Shown here piece by piece: positions 4,435 to 6,532 of a DNA stretch of 6,532 nt. Below the pieces are notes generated by a model. It did not search any database. It worked only from the letters and a program-made list of their open reading frames with translations, and was not told the origin of the DNA. Source of the stretch: Rubritepida sp. (GTDB lineage Bacteria > Pseudomonadota > Alphaproteobacteria > Acetobacterales > Acetobacteraceae); contig JAQGHZ010000301.1 in the NCBI GenBank assembly GCA_028291485.1, forward strand, positions 1 through 6,532, given 5' to 3'. The first letter of the stretch is position 1; each line of letters opens with the position of its first letter. Made by a program: the position numbers and the translations under genes.

Positions 4435-5610
4435 ATGAAGGCGCTGGTATGGCACGGCAAGCAGGACATCCGCTGCGACACCGTCACCGATCCCGAGATC
4501 GAAGACCCTCGCGACGCCATCATCAAGGTGACGAGCTGCGCGATCTGCGGCTCCGACCTCCATCTCTTCCACAATTTCATCCCCGCCATGCTGCCCGGCG
4601 ACATCATGGGCCATGAGATGATGGGCGAGGTGATGGAAGTCGGCTCGGGCGTGAACGGGAGGCTGAAGAAGGGCGACCGCATCGTTGTCCCCTTCACCAT
4701 CATCTGCGGCGAGTGTGACCAGTGCAAACGGGGCAACTTCTCCGTCTGCGAGCGCACCAACCGCAAGAAGGACCTGGCGGACAAGGTCTTCGGCCACAGC
4801 ACGGCCGGGCTCTTCGGCTACACCCACCTCACCGGCGGTTATCCGGGGGGCCAGGCGGAATACCTCCGCGTCCCCTTCGCCGACCGCACGCACATCAAGG
4901 TGCCGAGCCACCTGACGGACGAGCAGGTCCTCTTCCTCGGCGACATCCTGCCGACCGGCTGGCAGGCGGCCGCACAATGCGACATCGAGGAGACGGACAC
5001 CGTCGCCGTCTGGGGCTGCGGCCCCGTCGGCCAGATGACGATCCGCAGCGCGATCCTGCTCGGCGCCAGGCAGGTCGTGGCCATCGACCGCCTGCCCGAG
5101 CGCCTCTCCATGGCCGAGGCCGCCGGCGCCATCACGATCAACTTCGAGAAGGAGAGCGTCATCGGCCGGCTGGAGGATCTCACCGACGGCAAGGGGCCGG
5201 AGAAGTGCATCGATTCCGTGGGGTTGGAATCGCACGTCTCCTTCGGCCAGCCCGACACGCTCCTCGACCGCGCCAAGCAGATGATGATGCTGGAGAGCGA
5301 CCGCCCGCACGTGCTGCGCGAGATGATCTATGTCTGCCGGCCCGCGGGGATCGTCTCCATCCCCGGCGTCTATGGCGGGCTCGTCGACAAGTTCCCGATG
5401 GGAATCGCCATGAACAAGGGCCTCACCTTCCGGATGGGCCAGACCCATGTGAACCGCTGGACCGACGACCTGCTGCGTCGGATCGAGGAAGGCGAGATCG
5501 ACCCCTCCTTCGTCATCACCCACACCGCGCGGCTCGAGGACGGGCCGCACATGTACAACGTGTTCCGCGACAAGCAGGACGGCTGCGTCAAGGTCGTCCT
5601 CAAGCCCTGA
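4435..5610 (+). CDS. Zinc-dependent medium-chain alcohol dehydrogenase, formaldehyde dehydrogenase-like
   Basis: A 391-residue NAD(P)-dependent, zinc-containing medium-chain dehydrogenase. The catalytic zinc site is Cys38, His60 and Glu61 (CGSDLH and GHEMMGE). The structural zinc site is Cys91, Cys94, Cys97 and Cys105 in the usual C-x2-C-x2-C-x7-C spacing. The nucleotide-binding loop is GCGPVG at 194-199, with Asp218 (VVAID) ending the second strand, which favours NAD over NADP. The longer lobe between the cofactor domain and MNKGLTFRMGQTHVNRW is typical of the glutathione-independent formaldehyde dehydrogenase/threonine dehydrogenase-like branch. The true substrate cannot be read from the sequence; aldehyde or alcohol detoxification is the likely field. 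The start is set by homology (MKALVWHG) and GGAGGG. It is probably co-transcribed with the membrane protein gene 9 nt downstream. Confidence 0.93.
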   Translation: MKALVWHGKQDIRCDTVTDPEIEDPRDAIIKVTSCAICGSDLHLFHNFIPAMLPGDIMGHEMMGEVMEVGSGVNGRLKKGDRIVVPFTIICGECDQCKRGNFSVCERTNRKKDLADKVFGHSTAGLFGYTHLTGGYPGGQAEYLRVPFADRTHIKVPSHLTDEQVLFLGDILPTGWQAAAQCDIEETDTVAVWGCGPVGQMTIRSAILLGARQVVAIDRLPERLSMAEAAGAITINFEKESVIGRLEDLTDGKGPEKCIDSVGLESHVSFGQPDTLLDRAKQMMMLESDRPHVLREMIYVCRPAGIVSIPGVYGGLVDKFPMGIAMNKGLTFRMGQTHVNRWTDDLLRRIEEGEIDPSFVITHTARLEDGPHMYNVFRDKQDGCVKVVLKP

Positions 5611-5619
5611 GGTGTTCCC

Positions 5620-6144
5620 ATGAACATGATGGTGAGAGCCGCCGATATCGCCCGCTGGCCGAGCGATCCTAAGGTCACGCAGACGGGCAGGAGCTCGCTG
5701 ACCGAAGCGGTCCGGATGGCGCGGGGGCTGGGCTGGTTCAGCATCGGCCTCGGACTCTTCGAGCTGTTCGGCGCACGTTCCCTGGCTCGCACCCTGGGCT
5801 TTCGGGACTCCGAGTGGCTGATCCGCGGCTATGGGCTGCGCGAGGTTGCCTCCGGCCTGGCCTGCCTTTCCGTCAATCCCGGACCGGGCGTGGCCAGCCG
5901 CATCGCGGGCGACGCGCTCGACATCGTCACCCTGGCCGCGCTGTCGCGGCCGGACAATCCGAAGAAGCGCAATGTCGAGCTGGCTCTGCTCGCCGTCCTG
6001 GGCGTGACGCTGCTCGACATGCTGTGCCAGGCCGATGTCTCCATCCGGCATTCGCGCGGGAGGTCGGGCTCGCATGACTACAGTGATCGCTCTGGCCTTC
6101 CTCGCCGTTTGAAGGAGCTTCGTACGGAACTGGATTCCGTCTGA
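5620..6144 (+). CDS. Small four-helix membrane protein of unknown function
   Basis: The 174-residue product has four likely membrane segments at about 36-51 (GLGWFSIGLGLFELFG), 71-86, 91-108 (ASRIAGDALDIVTLAAL) and 119-137. A short basic tail carries DYSDRSGLPRR at 153-163. I recall this layout, with R-x-LGW-S-GLGL, IRGYGLRE, AGDALD and a DYSDRSGFPR-like tail, as a family of alphaproteobacterial membrane proteins often encoded beside or fused to cyclase/dehydrase-like (SRPBCC) proteins; this comes from memory. No function is established. GAGGTG (5609-5614) lies 5 nt before the ATG at 5620; further Met codons at residues 3 and 4 are possible starts. The gene follows the dehydrogenase stop by 9 nt and so likely shares its transcript. 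Its stop is 3 nt from that of the convergent lipoprotein gene. Confidence 0.85.
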   Translation: MNMMVRAADIARWPSDPKVTQTGRSSLTEAVRMARGLGWFSIGLGLFELFGARSLARTLGFRDSEWLIRGYGLREVASGLACLSVNPGPGVASRIAGDALDIVTLAALSRPDNPKKRNVELALLAVLGVTLLDMLCQADVSIRHSRGRSGSHDYSDRSGLPRRLKELRTELDSV

Positions 6145-6147
6145 CCT

Positions 6148-6531
6148 TCACAGTCCCGGCCAGCGCGCCGTCCGATCCGCCTCCTGCGCCGGGTTCAGAC
6201 TCGCCGGCCCGTCCACCAAGCCCTGCACCATCGGGATCGTCGCCGGCCGGGTCGCCCAGCAATCCACGCTCCCCCGGCTGCGCGTGCAGTAGGGCGGCGG
6301 CACGGGCGCGGCCGCCGGCTCCGAACAATAGGACATCCCCCGGTCCAGCCGGACGATCGAGCAGTCCCGCCCCGTCACCCCCGAGACCAGGATGTCCGGC
6401 ACCGTCCGCCCCACCAGGGTCAGGGAAGCCACGTTCACCCCCGCCGTCGCGACTAAAGCCGGGCCGTCGCAACCTCCCAGGAAGGGGAGCAGGAGCATCG
6501 GGAGGGGGATCAGGTGCCGCACATCCGCCAC
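6148..6531 (-). CDS. Small secreted lipoprotein of unknown function (start may lie outside the window)
   Basis: The product begins with a short hydrophobic signal, LIPLPMLLLPFLGGC, whose LGGC is a lipobox: Cys21 would be lipidated after signal peptidase II cleavage, anchoring the protein in a membrane facing the periplasm. Four further cysteines (57, 69, 82, 91) in GRDCSIV, SYCSEP, PYCTR and VDCWATR could form two disulfides. A Pro-rich stretch (PVPPP) lies between them, and the tail reads PASLNPAQEADRTARWPGL. I do not recognise a named domain; the pattern resembles small lipoproteins I associate with Acetobacteraceae. The GTG at 6531 is at the very edge; a GTG at residue 4 or a start beyond the window are alternatives. 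Its 3' end abuts the membrane protein gene tail to tail with no clear terminator. Confidence 0.75.
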   Translation of the reverse strand: MADVRHLIPLPMLLLPFLGGCDGPALVATAGVNVASLTLVGRTVPDILVSGVTGRDCSIVRLDRGMSYCSEPAAAPVPPPYCTRSRGSVDCWATRPATIPMVQGLVDGPASLNPAQEADRTARWPGL

Positions 6532-6532
6532 G

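Noticed and set aside
4303..6075. 590-codon open frame on the minus strand antisense to the dehydrogenase and membrane protein genes
   Set aside because: The plus-strand frames encode recognisable proteins with intact motifs; the antisense product looks like no family and is compositionally biased.
6124..6140. ACGGAA-CTGGA-TTCCGT hairpin near the convergent gene ends as a bidirectional terminator
   Set aside because: The stem is only 6 bp, lies within the coding end of the membrane protein gene, and has no T-run on either side.

Overview
The window is GC-rich DNA that reads as an alphaproteobacterium, probably Rhodospirillales/Acetobacteraceae. This rests on the GC-heavy third codon positions, the gene set, and a C-terminal lipoprotein gene of a type I associate with Roseomonas-like genomes. 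The taxonomic guess is inference. Long open frames antisense to the real genes are GC artefacts.

Left part, minus strand (about 1-1730): a sigma-70-like promoter drives a complete cobalamin (B12) riboswitch, followed by a small Cys4 DUF1289 gene and then metE, the B12-independent methionine synthase, which runs off the left edge. This is the classic logic: when B12 is plentiful the riboswitch shuts off metE. Between the riboswitch and DUF1289 lies an odd stretch. One strong Shine-Dalgarno site serves overlapping AUG and GUG starts (AUGUG) in two frames. One frame encodes a short Cys-repeat peptide ending 5 nt before an internal DUF1289 start; the other extends DUF1289 by 47 residues. A 15-bp tandem repeat sits here, and a different 15-bp tandem repeat sits inside a variable arm of the riboswitch.

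Middle, plus strand (1796-4259): a tightly packed three-gene operon divergent from the methionine operon. It encodes a dihydroorotase-family amidohydrolase, a group III truncated hemoglobin and a 5-formyltetrahydrofolate cyclo-ligase with an unusual N-terminal extension. Both junctions are 4-nt GTGA overlaps, so the three are probably translationally coupled. The cyclo-ligase and metE both touch folate one-carbon metabolism, a thematic link across the divergent promoter region.

Right part (4260-6532): a 175-bp gap with an AT-rich patch, operator-like inverted repeats and a possible general-stress (EcfG-type) promoter. It precedes a zinc-dependent medium-chain alcohol/formaldehyde dehydrogenase and a small four-helix membrane protein gene, probably co-transcribed. 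A convergent small lipoprotein gene on the minus strand closes the window, its stop only 3 nt from that of the membrane protein.

Most genes are recognisable families. The parts that merit attention are the leader between the B12 riboswitch and DUF1289, the repeat-expanded riboswitch arm, the hemoglobin inside a nucleotide/folate operon, and the regulatory gap before the dehydrogenase.
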